A DNA stretch of 64,000 nucleotides from Adiantum capillus-veneris. Lineage: Eukaryota; Streptophyta; Polypodiopsida; Polypodiales; Pteridaceae. The translations under genes were made by a program, and so were the position numbers. This document shows positions 32,312 through 42,600 of this stretch, piece by piece; position 1 is the stretch's first letter, and each line of letters starts with the position of its first letter. Where the stretch lies: positions 112,470,549 through 112,534,548 of the forward strand of contig CM043953.1 in assembly GCA_014529385.2 (NCBI GenBank). The letters are read 5' to 3'. Under the pieces are notes generated by a model. That model made no database searches. It had not been told where the DNA came from and was given only the letters and a program-made list of their open reading frames with translations.

Positions 32312-34228
32312 CTAGTGACTTCGTGAATAGTAGCTCCTAGGAATATCTTCAACTTCTTCATCATAATTTGAGAAATGCACTTGCTTCACTCTCCCACTAG
32401 ATTGGTAGTATCCTATCATAGCTCCATCATCCTCCTTATTTAGCAGCTGCATCCCTTGTGTCTTTGAGGTTTCCCCTTCAACCAGTGGATGAGAAACTTC
32501 AACAAGGGTTTTCCTCTTCCTCTTGATGATGTCAATGATATCCTCATGGAATTCACGCTTTGCAATGCCAAGAACTTCTTTAAATCTGAGCAACCTCAAT
32601 ATCAGATTATAGTTTATAAGTTGGGCCTTTTGTCTTACCTTTTGTTGGCTCTTTCTTCTTTCCTGTTGTAGACTCCTCCATGATTACTTCAGGTGGAGAT
32701 GCTCCTTGTGTCGAGGGTGTTTGAGAAGGCTTTGAGTCGCTTCTTCCCCCACTTCTAGAATCTCTTTTTGATGGTCCTTCATCAGCATTCTCACGTCTGC
32801 GCTTCTCTTCTACAATTGCCTCATTTTGTTGGCATTTTGTAATGTAGGCATGCACTGACAATGAGTCCACTGGATCATTCCATCCTGTTTCTAGACGTAT
32901 GCAATCACCTGCTTCATGTAGAATCTCTTTTGTAAGCTTTCCCTTTTTAGCTAATTGCATGACATTTGGCAAAATTTGACCATGATGGTCAATCACCTCT
33001 TCATCACAGAAATGCTCAATTTTTACTCCATAAGTAGCTACCTCAACTGAAGAGCTGGCACGGTTAGTTGCCATATCTTCAACTAAGGTTTGCATTCCCC
33101 CCTTCCCAAAGTTAGTTCTCAAGGGTAGACCTGTCTCTCTTAAGTGGATTTTACCATCCTTAAAAAAGACAACATCTTTTGACAAAGAATCACTAAAATC
33201 ATCACAATCCCTTCTTACATGGTCTGTACTATCACACCAAATACATCTATTAACAAACCCTTCTTTGGGCTGTTGTCTTTGCCTAGGAAGTGTTGCCTAG
33301 GAAGTGGCCCTGATGGTTGGACTTTTTCTTCAAGCTTTGCAAGCTTCACCTTCAAGTCACGCATTCCCTTCACAAGCTCATCTAGCATGGACTCATCAAA
33401 CTTAGGAGCGATAAAAGTAGGCTTTACCATTTTGTCAGAAGTTGAGGTTGAAGGACTTGTAGTTTTTACTACCATCTTGTCCCTTCTTCTTTGTTGTTTG
33501 GCAAGCAACGAGACAGCACCTTCAACTTCATTCCAGTCGGTCTTTAGTCCTTGCTCAACATCTTTATCTTCAAGAAGAAGCTCCAAATTTTCTTGAAACT
33601 CTTTACCTGCAGCTTGTAAGAAAAGATCTGTCTTCTCTGCATCTAGTGTGGCCCTTTCTGTCCTTGTGAGTTGTGCATAGCGCCGCTCAAATTCCCTAAG
33701 TAGCTCTGTTATTGATAGTCCTTCCTTTCGCTTGACTACCCATTCTATGAATGTCCTTTTGGTTACTCTCTCAGAGTCCTCCATGAAATATTCCTCCTTT
33801 AAAGATATTTTGAGTTCTTCCCAATTTCTCCCATGCCCATCTTTAATTGCCCTAACATGCTCCCTAATTTCTGGAGCAACAACTAGCTCAAATCTTTGAA
33901 TCATCTCACATTCTGACACGCGATGCAGCTCCATCTCCTTCACATACTCGCGTAAGTACTTGGTTACATCTTTGCCATTGAATTGATCCATTTTGTTGAC
34001 GACCGCTTGTATGGCCTTCATTGCTGAAATCTCCCTTCTTTCAGTGGCATGTTGTTGTTGCATGAACATTGCAAATGCTTGAAACATTTGCATTGTTGTT
34101 GGGTCAAAATGCATACCTTGTTGCTCAACATGATCACGCATGGTTACGTACAAACTCTCACCCTGGCAGTTTCGCGTTGCGTTCACCAAAAATATGTCGA
34201 GAAATTTGCGGTCTTGCCAGGAAAGCAC
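32312..34228 (-). pseudogene. Gag of the integrase-less gypsy
   Basis: The open frame 34228-33215 starts within the LTR. The likely true start is MRDHVEQQGMHFDPTTMQMF (about 34143). Features: KMDQFNGKDVTKYLREYVKEM, WEELKISLKEEYFMEDSERV, LSITELLREFERRYAQL, LELLLEDKDVEQGLKTDW, a basic RRRDK, and a predicted coiled coil near the end (MLDELVKGMRDLKVKLAKLEEKV). A stop at 33215 and a frame change lead to 33185-32607 (LPLRTNFGKGGMQTLVEDM ... LPNVMQLAKKGKLTKEIL; Lys/Ser-rich tail) and 32599-32312. No CCHC knuckle is visible; the GVIVQTM end may be a mutated one (expected Cys-rich). Confidence 0.75.
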
Positions 34229-34233
34229 CGGGC

Positions 34234-34455
34234 TTATGGCTGTGAGAGTTTGTGAGAGAACTCAAAAACTATATGAAGGTCATATCGTATCATGGGTAAT
34301 ATGAAAGGGTAAATAGATGAGTTAATGGCATTCAATCTTGGCTGGCCAACTATGCTACGAATTGTTCTTTGGAATTGTAGTTTTGTGCTTACCATAATAT
34401 ATATATTTTGTCTAGTGATTGGGATTAATTGTGTGTACAAATCCTCTTGGTTCAT
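34234..34455 (-). CDS. LTR small ORF2 (5' LTR copy, altered C-terminus)
   Basis: 73 codons, starting in the ATGA overlap with ORF1 (34452-34455). It keeps MNQEDLYTQLIPITRQNIYI, KLQFQRTIRS, PRLNAINSS and PFILPMIRYD, and then a deletion in this LTR replaces the usual SLDVFIFVLF end by unrelated residues. Compared codon by codon with 46653-46865 over about 60 codons I count roughly 15 synonymous and 10 replacement differences. Function unknown. Confidence 0.55.
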   Translation of the reverse strand: MNQEDLYTQLIPITRQNIYIMVSTKLQFQRTIRSIVGQPRLNAINSSIYPFILPMIRYDLHIVFEFSHKLSQP

Positions 34456-34670
34456 AGCAAGATAACTACGCTTAAGTCAAAAGAAAAGTTATAGTCTATG
34501 AGAGGTAGTATGATGGGATCCGGTGATAGAAGTATTTCATTGAGCCTTTCTGGGCCAAAGAGAAACACGATACGTTGTTGAAAGTGTATTTTACGGCTAA
34601 TCCATATGTTAATTCTAATAGATCGTACAGAGTGAAAGCGATAAAAATTATCATCATGTGGGTTATTCAT
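34452..34670 (-). CDS. LTR small ORF1 (5' LTR copy)
   Basis: Intact, 72 codons: MNNPHDDNFYRFHSVRSIRI, NIWISRKIHFQQRIVFLFGP, ERLNEILLSPDPIILPLIDY, then NFSFDLSVVILL. Against 46432-46656 I count about 23 synonymous and 10 replacement codons over about 62, far from what a neutral sequence would give. It overlaps ORF2 by ATGA. The hydrophobic C-terminus is too short to call a membrane anchor. No known family is recognised. Confidence 0.6.
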   Translation of the reverse strand: MNNPHDDNFYRFHSVRSIRINIWISRKIHFQQRIVFLFGPERLNEILLSPDPIILPLIDYNFSFDLSVVILL

Positions 34671-35220
34671 CTAGGATAGTATGTGAGAAATGTAGATATG
34701 TGAGAAGAGAAGGGAAGAGAAGAGAAGAGAGTTTCCCTCCCAAGCCCTATTCTTGCCCGTAGGCAATAAGGATACTGCGGGGAGAGATGTACCTGTAGAA
34801 AGGAGAACATAAAATTTGTAGATAGGATGAATTACTAAGAGTGAGAGAGATAGATTTGGTTAAGGTGATGAGATTAGATATATATATATATATATGTTGG
34901 ATTAGAGATGAAAAAGAAAACAACAAGAAATCAAGAAAACATTAATGTAGAACACATCTTACTTGACAAACCCTTCGACACCATTATTGATGGAGAGAGA
35001 AGAAGAGGGGAGAATTCAAGGTTGATTGATATGCCAAGTCCAAGACCTTCTTTGATTAGAGTTGATCTTCCAAGGATAGCGTACAAGAATGGCTAGTCTT
35101 CCTCTAGGAGAAAGTGTAGGCTTGGGCTTATGTTAATGGCTAAGGACAATTAGGCATTACTACTCAGTCCCTCAAGAATTCCTCTCATCAATGGCTTGAG
35201 TGCTTGAGTAGTTTTCAAGG

Positions 35221-35366
35221 AAGAAAAGGTCCCCTTTTATAGGTGAAGGGAACCCCCAAGGGTTTACACAAGAAGAGAGGAGTCAGTGTGAACAAGAAAA
35301 GGTCCCCTGTTATAGGTGAAGGGAACCCGCAAGGGTTTACACAAGAAGAGAGGAGTCAGTGTGAAC
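35221..35366 (-). promoter_or_regulatory. Tandemly duplicated TATA segment in the 5' LTR
   Basis: A 73-bp unit occurs twice (35221-35293, 35294-35366). On the reverse strand each carries CACCTATAAAAGG or its variant CACCTATAACAGG, equal to the CACCTATAAAAAGG of the solo LTRs at 45798-45810 and 53138-53150. The 3' LTR lacks it. Confidence 0.65.
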
Positions 35367-36131
35367 AGGGATTGGAAAAGTTGGAAATGAGTTGTCCCTG
35401 CATGATGTGGGTAGACTGGGGTCCAGTATTTTGATCATATCTCCTTAGTCATGGCTCCAAATAAAAAAGTAAAAATATGGGCAGAAAATTCAGCTCATTA
35501 GCTACGATTTTCATTTCAAAATCATTTTCCAATTCGGATTGGAACCTTGTGTAAAACAATCATCAAAATAGTGTCCATTTCTGGCAGCAAAAGTCTTTGT
35601 GCGGTCCCCTTAGCCTAGACTTTCATTTGATTCCAAAGGACACCTCATGCCATATGAAAGCATGACATTGCTCCTTGACAAAGTTTTGTAATCATTCTTG
35701 CAATAATGCATTAAAATAAGTGTATCTTTGAAATCATGCCACCTAGTGTCCCACTAGGATTTGATTCCCTCCTAGTAGCTATTTAAAAAGAAATATAAGA
35801 AAAATATGAAAAATACATAGAATATATATATATTGGAGTTTACCCTAGGTATAGGATCTAGCTAGGGTGTGAGATGATAATGAGATAGTAGAAATAAAGA
35901 ATCAATGCTTTTTGCCCCAAGTTAAAGAGACGGAGCTATTGATGCTTTTCCCATAGTATTTTCTGATGGTGATAAAGTGAGAATGTTACCCTTGAGAAAA
36001 ATAATAGGATGAGATAGAAGGCTTATTATTATACTTAAATATGCATATGTAAAGTATAGGAAAGATAAATATGTATCTAAAAAATTACAAGATAGATCTT
36101 GTAGCATGCGTTCCCACTATGTACGTGTCGC

Positions 36132-36292
36132 ATCACCAAACCCTGTCATCCTGCCTCTTATTGATTATCATACGTCATTTGATGTGAATATTTTTATTTT
36201 TTTGTAGAATAGATTGCAATTTAGAAAACATTATTGTGTAAATTTTTTAAGAAAGAAAAACAAAAACGTGTTGTCACTTTGAAACCGATTCA
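36132..36292 (+). other. Junction with a relic of the LTR ORF1 motif
   Basis: The forward strand reads PNPVILPLIDYHTSFDVNIF then FIFL-stop (36135-36205), clearly related to the end of LTR ORF1 but in the opposite direction to the adjoining LTR and more diverged. An AT-rich stretch follows up to the gag ATG at 36293. No LTR of the 36.3-45 kb element is present here. Confidence 0.55.
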
Positions 36293-37180
36293 ATGGAAGC
36301 CCAACGCCAAATGTCCGGATATCCTCTTTTCTTTGGAGAGCCTGGAGAGGATGCAAAATTATTTTTAGCAAATTTCAAGATGTCTTGTCGTATCAAGAGG
36401 ATAGTAACTGATCAAGAACGTGTAGAGCTATTTGAGGTTGTCCTTAGGAAAGATGCTAGCACTTGGTTTGACTCTTTGTCTGAGGAAGTTAAAGGGAATT
36501 ACACGGAAGTTGTGAATCATTTCAAGAGATACTTCTTTGATCCCCAAAACACTCAGAAGCTATGGCAAGACATTGTTTCTCATAAGCAAAAAGACTTAGA
36601 TGACTACTACTTGTACAAGCAAGAGTTTCTACGTCTTTGGGCTGTATGGGTGAGAAATGTTGCTAACCCTGGTGATGGTGTAGAGTTCCTAAAGAAGGAG
36701 AGGTTCATAGCCGGACTCTTTCCTGACCTTAAGATAAAATTTGAGGCCGGTGCACCTGCTACCTTTGAAGCAGCTGAAACTAGGGCTGCTGAGAAATGTA
36801 GGAAACTCAAGTGCTCAAGGGGGGAGGTTCCAATAGAAGGTCTTAGATCCAAAGGTAAGTCACAAGAATCAACATCTAGGGAACTTCCTGAGGTAACGGC
36901 GTAAGTGATTGAGAAGTTAAATGAATCTTTAAGCAGCTTGTCAATTCACCTTGCACAAGCTGTAGGTCCAAAGGGACAAGCAAAGAAGTCTGAAGAGTGA
37001 GATTCACGACCTAGGAGAGTCTTGCAATGTTGTAATTGCGGTGAGTCTGGACATGGGATGTATAATTGTCCTTGGCCCCGTGGGGAGCCAGGGAGACCTA
37101 ACTTGAATTACCCAGTGATGAATGCAGGAGAAGGAACTAGTCAGCAACCACGGCTTCTACAAAGGCCAAATGGAGCAAGA
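36293..37180 (+). pseudogene. Tat-type gypsy gag
   Basis: ATG 36293 opens a capsid-like gag: YPLFFGEPGEDAKLFLANFK, ASTWFDSLSEEVKGNY, VNHFKRYFFDPQNTQ, YLYKQEFLRLW, ERFIAGLFPDLKIKFEAGAP. Two stops in the same frame (36902-36904 TAA, 36998-37000 TGA) precede the zinc knuckle CCNCGESGHGMYNC (C-x2-C-x4-H-x4-C, about 37028-37069). The frame then runs on into pol without a break. No 5' LTR or primer site precedes it. Gag would form the particle shell and bind RNA. Confidence 0.85.
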
Positions 37181-39689
37181 CCACCTCCACAAGGAGTGGA
37201 AGGAGTTCCACCTTTGCCAGACCCAAATGTGCATGTAGTAGAGGTGACAAACTCAAATGAGGTCGACATGGAAGCAAATGGCATTAAGCGTGGCCGAGGA
37301 AAAGGTAAAGAGAAAGAAGGTGTCACATCACATAGTGACCATGGACGAGGTAAGAAGGCAAAGGAGACCAAGGAAGCTAAGAGGAATCGACGTCGTATCA
37401 ATATCCAAAACTTCCCTCTTGGACATGGTATGGCTCCATACAACCTATTGGAAGACATGAGAGATAAGGGTCCTAATATCTCATGGCCTCAGTTTCTTGC
37501 ATTATGCCCACAAGTAAGGAGGGATTTAACAAAGGCAGTTAGCACTAGGAGAAAGGTAAAAGAGAGTGTGCCTGTTGTAAAAATTGCACATGCTGAAATG
37601 AATGAGGATATTACACCTATGCTAGATTGTTACATCAAAGGAAGATTGGTTAGGAAAGGTCTAGTGGATGGGGGTGCACAAATTTGCATCATGACAGAGA
37701 GACTCATGCAAAAACTAGGCATGCACATCCATGAGACACCTGAAATTAAAGTCAAGATGGCAAACAATAGCAAAGATAGGTGTGTAGACATTTGTAAAAA
37801 TGTCTCTGTGGAGGCCTTTGGCATTAAGAAGGCAGTGGATTTCTATGTCATTTCTACCAAAGGAAATGGTTACCCATTTATCCTAGGGAGACCATGGCTA
37901 ATGAAAATGCGAGCTTTCCAAGATTGGGAGAGTGGAAAGCTAATTTGCAGGAATGACAATCATAAGAAGGTTGTCTTTGACGTGAAGGAGCAACGCCAAG
38001 AGGAGCTCCATGAAGAATCATCTCAAAGTGAGACGGAGGAAGGCTGGACCGATAGCACTTCAGAAGGAGAAAGTAGCGGCAGCATTACTGAAGAGGAGTC
38101 TTCCATCGAAGTCATGGGGGTAAGGGTTAATCCAAACAACCAAGAGACCTCTTGCCCAGGTTTGGAAGAGGTAGGTTCCCAAGAAAACCAAAAAGTGGAA
38201 GATGAAAGAATGCTAGAAGGTATGTTATCTACAACACCTACAAAGGATGAAAGAGAGAAGCTCAAAGGTGTGTTAAGGAAATTTCCTGGTCTTTTCGCTA
38301 AAGACTACACCGATGTGCGTGGAGTAGAGGCTGTTCAACACAAAATTGAGTTGAAGCCAAAGGCCACACCTAAGGCTCAGAAGCTACGAAGGCTAGAAGT
38401 CATCAAGGAGAAGGCTTTAGTCAAGGAGGTAAGAAAGCTTCTAGCAGCAAGTTTCATTTATCCAGTGGAGAATTCAGAGTGGGTCTCTCCCGTTGTTGTT
38501 ACTCCTAAGAAAAATGGCAAGTGGAGGGTGTGTGTGGATTACCGTCCACTCAATGAGGCAATAAAAAGAGATCACTTTCCCCTCCCATTTCAAGATGAAA
38601 TACTAAATGAGGTATCTGGTCATGAGAAGTACACTGTGTGTGATGGCTACTTGGGTTACTTTCAAATAAGTATCGCATTGGAAGATCAGTTAAAAACAAC
38701 CTTCATCACTCCTTGGGGTTGTTATGCTTTTAGAGTCATGCCATTTGGTCTGACAAATGCTCCTGCAACATTTCAACGTTTCATGAACATGGTGTTTCAA
38801 GCATTCTTTGGAAAGTCAATTAAGGTGTTCATTGATGATTTTTGCATTTATAGCTCAAAATCATTGCATCTACAAAGGGTAGAAGAAGGTTTAAAGAAGC
38901 TCTATGACATGGGAGGTCAACTCAGCCCCGAAAAATGTCATATAGGTGAGGATGAAGTGATCTTGCTTGGTCACAAGGTTTCCTATAAAGGCATTGAGGT
39001 GGATCCTTCAAAGGCAAAGGCTCTTATTGAGCTCCCATCACCCAAGAATCTCAAAGAGGTCATCTCATTCATTCAAAAGGTGAATTATATGTCACGCTTT
39101 ATTCACTTAGCTTCGGAGTTGCTTCATCCTTTGCAAAATTTGACACAACAAGTAGAATTTGCATGGTCTTATGATCTTGAAGAGTACTTTTGTAACATTA
39201 AAGTCATCCTGTCAGAGCTACCAACACTCATGCCTCCTTGTTGGGAGTACACATTCTTTGTTAGCTCTAGTGTTGGAAAGGAAACGATTGGTGCAGTTTT
39301 ATTACAACAAGATCCCCACAGTACCAGGATGCGACCCATCTACTTTGCTAGTAGGGTCATGAATGCTTTAGAGAGAGGCTACACAGAGGCAGAACTCATG
39401 ATGCTTTCTCTCATGTTTGCGGTGAGAAAGTTTAGATCCTACCTGCTACCAAAACCTTTTGTAATTCTCACTACATAAAATTTGTTCCCTTGGGTGCCAT
39501 CTCAAATGAATCTTAGCACTAGGATCTCAAAGTGGATTATGGAATTGCAAGAGTTTCAATACTCTTTCAAGGTAGAAGATAGTGTGCGTGCACAATTGGT
39601 AGGGATCCTTACTTATAGGGTACATGAGAAGGAGATTAAGGTGCCTGAAGTAAAGACCTTACCATTGCCACCACCTAAAAGTATTTCTA
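37181..39689 (+). pseudogene. Tat-type gypsy protease, RT and RNase H
   Basis: One frame, open from 37022 to a TAA at 39476-39478. Protease: RKGLVDGGAQICIMTERLMQ with the DGG form usual in these plant elements, and PFILGRPWLMKM. A Glu/Ser-rich linker follows. RT: FIYPVENSEWVSPVVVTPKK, WRVCVDYRPLNEAIKRDHFP, GYFQISIALEDQLKTTFITP, FGLTNAPATFQRFM and catalytic VFIDDFCIYSS (about 38830). RNase H follows: FFVSSSVGKETIGAVLLQQD, where Ser replaces the usual first catalytic Asp, and YTEAELMMLSLMFAVRKFR. The same frame continues past the TAA (FPWVPSQMNLSTRISKWIME) to 39724. Only two or three point changes separate this pol from an open frame. Confidence 0.85.
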
Positions 39690-40144
39690 ATGCTTTTACC
39701 TTGTTCTTTGATGGATTTTTTTGATGAGTCATAGGAAAAGCAAGGGGAGGGCTAGTGTTGCTCAACCCAAGTGGGGAGGTGGTCATGAAAGAGAAGGTCA
39801 ATCTACCAGGTTCAACTAGCAACAATGAAGCAGAATATGACACACTACTTCACGGTTTAAAGATATGCATTGGCCAAGGTATACAACGTCTCATGGTAAA
39901 AGGGGATGCACTTCTCATCGTGAAGCAAATTTTAGGCATTTGGGCATGCAAGAATGAAAGCCTAAGGACAAAAGTTCATGCCATTCGTAGATTGTTTAAT
40001 CAATTTGAAGAAGTGCAACTATATCATATTCCTAGGAAACAGAATGAAGATGCCAATTTAATTGCACAACAAGCAGTTACATGTGTTGAGAAAGAAGTGC
40101 AGGTCATCATGGTGGCAGCAACTGTCAAGAAACCGAGATACTAG
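39690..40144 (+). pseudogene. Second RNase H domain of Tat type
   Basis: After FTLFFDGFF-stop a frameshift (about 39724) leads to GLVLLNPSGEVVMKEKVNLP, STSNNEAEYDTLLHGLKIC, RLMVKGDALLIVKQI, and YHIPRKQNEDANLIAQQAV. The D (FFDG), E (NNEAEY), D (KGDA) and terminal D (EDAN) pattern is the additional, archaeal-like RNase H found between RNase H and integrase in the Tat lineage of plant gypsy elements. It ends at a TAG at 40142-40144, before the integrase zinc domain. Confidence 0.85.
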
Positions 40145-40418
40145 GGATTGGAGTCATTGACTCCCATTATTAGCTACATTTTGGACGGTGAGTTTCCACA
40201 AGACTTCACGAAGGCTCAAAAGAGGAGACTCATGAAGAAGGCAAGCACGTATCTCTTCCTAGAAGGATCCCTCTATCAAAGAGGGAAGGATCAAGTGTGC
40301 AGAAGAGTACCAACTATTGAGGAAATCCCAGCCATTCTAAAAGGTTTGCATGAGGAAGCGTGTGGTGGTCATTTTGCACAAGAACTCATTGCAAAAAAGA
40401 TTTTGCTTGCCGGATATG

Positions 40419-41246
40419 TGTTAAGTATGGAGTCTGATTTACCCTTGTGATTTTCTGTGGTAAAAGCGCACATTTGTAAGGCCCTCATTATGAGGAGAAG
40501 CCATCGTTTGTGAAGGAAAATCTCTCACCGGAAACCAAAATTTTCACGGACAAGAATCAGGGGCAACTTTAAAGGCCTCGAGGACGGAGCCCCCTGAGAC
40601 TTTTTTTCACCGGAATATTCTTTTTCGCCGGAATATTATGGCCGGCCGGCGGCCGAAAAGTGGTCGGAAAACAACTGGTCGGTTGGCCGGTGGCCGGTAG
40701 TCAATGGACGATGGCCGGTAGTCGGAAGTCAATGGCCGGTGGCCGGTGGTCGGAAGTCAATGGCCGGTGGCCGGTGGCCGAATTCAATGGCCGGTGGCCA
40801 AATTCAAAAGCGGACTTGTCTTCTCAAGGGCGGCCACACATGGGCGGATTGGAGGGTCCGATTTGGACTTATTCGCACAAGGGCGGCTAGACATGGCTGT
40901 CTCTCATAAGAGAGGGCAGCCCTTTTGGCCTATAAAAGGAGGCCATTTCTACACACATTTCATAGTGTGAAGTTGATGCAACAAGGTGAGTGTGAGGTGG
41001 TGAGAGTGAAGCAAGGCGGGAGCTCCATTAAGGGTATAATCCCTTTGTAAACTACTTCTTGTTTTGAAGTACTAAAGACATTGAGTGGCTACTTTCCCGT
41101 GGACGTAGCCCACATTGGGTGAACCACGTATATCGTGTGTACTCTCTCTCTCTCTCTCTACTCTATAATCTCGTGTATATAAATCTGTCTCTCTCCATTA
41201 AGTAATCTACTCAATTATCTATTTAGCTACGTCTTATTTCCTAACA
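40419..41246 (+). mobile_element. Solo LTR, 828 bp, in the integrase gene
   Basis: It begins TGTTAAGTATGG and ends TTTCCTAACA (TGTTA/TAACA inverted ends). It is flanked by ATATG on both sides (40414-40418, 41247-41251), and removing it restores the integrase codons GYVW. It contains a GGCCGG-rich minisatellite (about 40636-40800), a TATA box and a CT tract (41144-41160). TGTTA...TAACA ends suggest copia, but nothing internal remains to prove it. Confidence 0.9.
40931..40939 (+). promoter_or_regulatory. TATA box of the solo LTR
   Basis: TATAAAAGG in GGCCTATAAAAGGAGGCC, about 510 bp into the LTR. Confidence 0.6.
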
Positions 41247-42386
41247 ATATGTTTGGCCAAGCTTGCACATTGATGTTCAAAATTGGTGTAAAAGCTGTCA
41301 CAATTGTTAGATTAATGGAAACAAGCGTCTGTTACATGGTCCACGTCAGCTAGTCCTTGCAAATGGTCCATTTGAAAAATGGGGCATTGATGCTATGGGT
41401 CCATTGCCTAGGACTAAAAATGGAAAATCGTATATCTTGGTGGCCATAGACTACATGACGAGATGGGTAGAAGCACAAAGTGTGGCCAAGGTAAATGAGA
41501 GGATAGTGAGAAAATTTGTCTACACTCACATTTGTTGTAGATTTGGCACACCTTTGGAGATTGTTTCTGATAATGGTCCAGGGTTTACAAAGGGCTTGCT
41601 TACAGAAGTCTGTGAAGAACTTCACATTCTACATCGTCATAGTACACCCTACTATCCCCAATCCAATGGTTTGGTAGAAAAAGCTAATGGTGTCATTGCA
41701 GCCATCATTAGAAAGATGGTAAAAAACAAGACAAAGTTGTGGGATGACTTCTTGGATGTTGCCTTGTGGGCATATCGAACCACATATAGGGAAGCCACGG
41801 AGTTCACACCATTTCACTTGGTCTATGGTCAAGAGGCTTTACAACCAATTGAGCTCAGCATTCCAACAATGCGACATGGCAAAGAAACACAAATGATGAT
41901 CAAGAAGCATGGATGGATCGACTTCTTACCTTAGCTGAGCTTGAGTGGAAAAGAGAAGCAGCATAAGAGTGCTATAAGAGGAAATCTACACAGGCGAAAG
42001 AAAAGCTCGACAAGAAACTAAAGTACAAAGGCATCAAGGAAGGAGATCTTGTGCTAAGGTATGACAATCGACTCGACAATCGTTTTGATGCCAAATTTGA
42101 AACTAGATGGCAAGGGCCATACATAGTTAAGAAGGATTTCAATTCAATTTACTATCAACTTATGGACTTGAATGGGAAAGAGCACTCCAAGAAGGTAAAC
42201 GGGTATCGTTTGGAGCCTTATTTGAGTCGCCTTCTACCAAAGGATCTACCAAAGATCTGTCAAAAGGCAGCTATCTCATGTAGGTATTGTTCCGTGAAGC
42301 ATGAGTGTAACTCCAGCCAAAATTTTGAGGGGCCAAACAATGAAGATCTCGTCAAGGACTCTGAAGCACTCTCTTTGGAAAAGATG

Positions 42387-42600
42387 CTCTATGATGGTAC
42401 ATGAATATACCCTTATCCTTGGGGAGGGCTAATGATAGCCGTTTTTCGGCTTTCCATAATTGCCATAGTAAGCTACCTCACCCTATCAAATCACTCTATG
42501 ATGGTACATGAGTATACCATCATCCTGGGGGAGGGCTAATGATAGCCCTTTTTCGGCTTTCCATAATTTCCATAGTAAGCTACCTCACCCTATCAAATCA
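42387..42600 (+). repeat. 107-bp tandem duplication spanning pol end, purine tract and LTR start
   Basis: Two units (42387-42493, 42494-42600) each contain CTCTATGATGGTACATGA, a GGGGAGGG purine tract and TAATGATAGCC. There are thus two possible purine tract/LTR boundaries, at 42433 and 42540. Confidence 0.85.

Larger units (their letters stand above)
27902..36131 (-). mobile_element. Ty3/gypsy element without integrase
   Basis: Reverse-strand element with LTRs 34195-36131 (5') and 27902-29824 (3'), an unusual gag, protease, RT and RNase H, but no integrase between RNase H and the purine tract. It inserted into the older gag at 27901. The right end is degenerate (the last ~12 bp do not match the 3' LTR) and no target duplication is found. 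Its RT and gag resemble a gypsy type I associate with fungi and non-seed plants. Two solo LTRs of the same family (45485-47062, 52222-54402) show that the family was active here several times. Confidence 0.85.
34195..36131 (-). repeat. 5' LTR of the integrase-less gypsy
   Basis: Partner of 27902-29824. It holds the paired small ORFs (34234-34670) and a duplicated TATA segment. Its inner end reads TTTCTCGACA, followed by TATTTTTGGTGAACGCAACG, where a primer site should lie (TGGTGAACGCAACG; tRNA not identified). The outer end is lost or altered after ...GTACGTGTC (36129). Confidence 0.85.
40148..42404 (+). pseudogene. Tat-type gypsy integrase, split by a solo LTR
   Basis: The zinc domain starts RRVPTIEEIPAILKGLHEEA with HEEACGGHF and is cut at GYV (40418) by a solo LTR. 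It resumes at 41252 with WPSLHIDVQNWCKSCHNC. Core: WGIDAMGPLPRTKNGKSYIL, IVSDNGPGFTKGLL, YYPQSNGLVEKANGV (D, D, E all visible), then ALWAYRTTYREATEFTPFHL. A frameshift near 41930 precedes the C-terminal KLKYKGIKEGDLVLRYDNR and RWQGPYIVKKDF (GPY/F) module. The frame ends at TGA 42402-42404, 16 bp before the purine tract. Integrase would bind LTR ends and join them to target DNA. Confidence 0.9.
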
